Shown piece after piece: positions 5,994-6,826 of a stretch of DNA of 6,826 bases. The notes beneath the pieces were generated by a model. It worked only from the letters and a program-made list of their open reading frames with translations, searched no databases and was not told the DNA's origin. Within the stretch, counting starts at the first letter, position 1. The number at the start of each line of letters is the position of its first letter. Origin of the DNA: Chitinivibrionia bacterium (lineage in GTDB: Bacteria; Krumholzibacteriota; Krumholzibacteriia; WVZY01); contig JACQXT010000116.1 in assembly GCA_016208665.1 (NCBI GenBank), positions 1-6,826 on the forward strand, given 5' to 3'. Made by a program: the position numbers and the translations under genes.

Positions 5994-6019
5994 TTCCCCC
6001 ACCAATTCACTCGCCCCGA

Positions 6020-6050
6020 CTGACACCTTACTTATTGCAATATAATAAGT
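6020..6050 (+). promoter_or_regulatory. Candidate promoter and dyad for the secreted-protein gene
   Basis: CTGACA (6020-6025) and a perfect TATAAT (6041-6046) form a plus-strand promoter with a short 15-nt spacer. The inverted repeat ACTTATT (6030-6036) and AATAAGT (6044-6050) overlaps the -10 box like an operator. If used, the leader would be about 175 nt. The short spacer makes this tentative. Confidence 0.35.
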
Positions 6051-6216
6051 TACATCAATCCGCACCAAACCCGATGCGGCAGCGCCCCTATATCTCCTTC
6101 GCGAATATCGCTATAACGCAGTTATTCAAGTCATAATTTGGGAACTTTCGGAGCCGTGCGCTTGTTGTGGACTCGAATCCAAACGGCACGATCACAAGTA
6201 TCTAAAGATTTCACTC

Positions 6217-6224
6217 GGGAGGAG
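6217..6224 (+). promoter_or_regulatory. Ribosome binding site of the secreted-protein gene
   Basis: GGGAGGAG contains the near-ideal GGAGG 5 nt before the ATG at 6228 and fixes that start. Confidence 0.85.
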
Positions 6225-6227
6225 ACA

Positions 6228-6826
6228 ATGAAAAAAGTGCAAAAATCGTCGATGTTCCTGTTGGCAACGCTGCTGTTCGGCGTGGTTCTCCTGCCTATAA
6301 CCGCAAGCGCCGACCGGTGCCTCGTGGTGTACCCCGAAGCCCTCTCCATATATCACTACGACGTGAACGAGTATTACACAGTGACCTATGGAGATCCCCT
6401 TTACGATGCGATGTACGATCGCGGGGGAGAAGTACTCATCGACTCCAACAGCAATGAAATCGCATGGGACATCTACCAGGCCCCCAATCTTGCAGGTTTC
6501 GAACCTTCGATGAACGGCCAGGAGGGGTACTTCACCATCGGCAATCAGTTCAACCTCATCGTGGACGGATTTTACCGCCAGCCGACGACATACGAGAACA
6601 TTATTCTGGTGTTCGAATCCGATCCGAACTGGTGCTCTCCCGTCATGTCGGTCAACGGAGTTCCGGTAGCGGGTAACACCTATGCAATCGGCGATCTGAC
6701 GGTCTCGACGCCGACTCCCTATGGAAACAACTACTCCGATATCATGGCGCTTGATTTCTCCTGGGCCGGCTGCTACGGCGTGAGAATCTGGGCGTATGCG
6801 GATGAAAACTACAACGGCGTCCTGGA
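6228..6826 (+). CDS. Secreted protein of unknown function, 3' end outside window
   Basis: The frame is open from ATG 6228 to the window edge (199 codons plus two bases). Residues 1-28 form a classical Sec signal peptide: MKKVQK, a hydrophobic core (MFLLATLLFGVVLLPI), and a likely cleavage after ASA before DRC. The mature part is rich in Tyr, Asn, Asp, Gly and Val with alternating hydrophobic residues, suggesting beta strands in an exported or surface domain. Cysteines at 31, 136 and 182 could form disulfides. No lipobox is present. The last residues read DENYNGVL followed by Asp or Glu, resembling a Ca-binding D-x-N-x-N-G-x-x-[DE] loop of thrombospondin-3 or EF-hand-like type; whether more follow lies outside the window. 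I do not recognise the family. It is divergent from guaB and probably monocistronic at its 5' end. Confidence 0.88.
   Translation, partial: MKKVQKSSMFLLATLLFGVVLLPITASADRCLVVYPEALSIYHYDVNEYYTVTYGDPLYDAMYDRGGEVLIDSNSNEIAWDIYQAPNLAGFEPSMNGQEGYFTIGNQFNLIVDGFYRQPTTYENIILVFESDPNWCSPVMSVNGVPVAGNTYAIGDLTVSTPTPYGNNYSDIMALDFSWAGCYGVRIWAYADENYNGVL

Larger units (their letters stand above)
5816..6227. other. 412-bp divergent intergenic region between guaB and the secreted-protein gene
   Basis: No protein-coding frame here looks real. The guaB half holds the nested leader repeat and candidate promoter. The middle holds the CCCGAAGGG pair and a repeat of CACTCGCCC (5882-5890, 6008-6016). The other half holds a candidate plus-strand promoter, a CCGCA/TGCGG hairpin (6060-6064, 6075-6079) and the dyad ATAAC-GCA-GTTAT (6113-6125). 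I see no tRNA or known riboswitch. Confidence 0.7.

Noticed and set aside
6165..6182. Stretch resembling a tRNA T-arm (ACTCGAATCC)
   Set aside because: No acceptor, D or anticodon stems can be drawn around it and the T-stem has only about three pairs.
1..6826. CRISPR array, insertion sequence, att site or replication origin
   Set aside because: I found no regularly spaced direct repeats, no transposase or integrase frame, and no DnaA-box cluster.

Overview
This window reads as chromosomal DNA of a bacterium with moderate-to-high GC, clear Shine-Dalgarno sites and frequent GTG starts. A predicted signal peptide and a receptor of the methyl-accepting chemotaxis type fit a diderm, motile or sensing bacterium. 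No gene here fixes the phylum. There is no rRNA, tRNA, CRISPR array, transposase or phage gene.

Layout. (1) Positions 1-1048, minus strand: the first 349 codons of a transmembrane receptor-like protein whose C-terminus lies outside the window. It has two N-terminal membrane helices, a coiled-coil body with an internal duplication, and a segment that aligns without gaps to the chemoreceptor hairpin tip but lacks most of its hallmark residues. (2) 1298-2110, minus: a carbon-nitrogen hydrolase of the nitrilase superfamily, close in sequence to the archaeal PH0642/PaNit type. (3) 2111-2558: an AT-rich divergent promoter region, then a 125-nt GC-rich structured element (2397-2521) closed by a 24-pair stem. 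(4) 2559-3326, plus: an unrecognised soluble helical protein of 255 residues. It is followed 14 nt later by a second large stepped hairpin (3340-3419) that separates it from the convergent next gene. (5) 3428-4242, minus: an alpha/beta hydrolase (carboxylesterase/lipase-like) split by an apparent one-base frameshift in a run of six C (six G in the coding strand). (6) 4352-5815, minus: guaB, a complete IMP dehydrogenase with CBS domains. (7) 5816-6227: a 412-bp divergent intergenic region with a candidate guaB promoter, a nested inverted-repeat leader and several short dyads. (8) 6228 to the end, plus: a secreted protein of unknown function, cut by the window edge next to a possible Ca-binding loop.

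The genes do not form an obvious pathway. guaB is a housekeeping gene for guanine nucleotide synthesis. The esterase-like gene 109 bp downstream could share its transcript. The nitrilase, receptor and unknown genes look like independent units. The features most worth a second look are the two structured elements bracketing the unknown 255-residue gene, the guaB leader, the homopolymer frameshift, and the divergent receptor tip.
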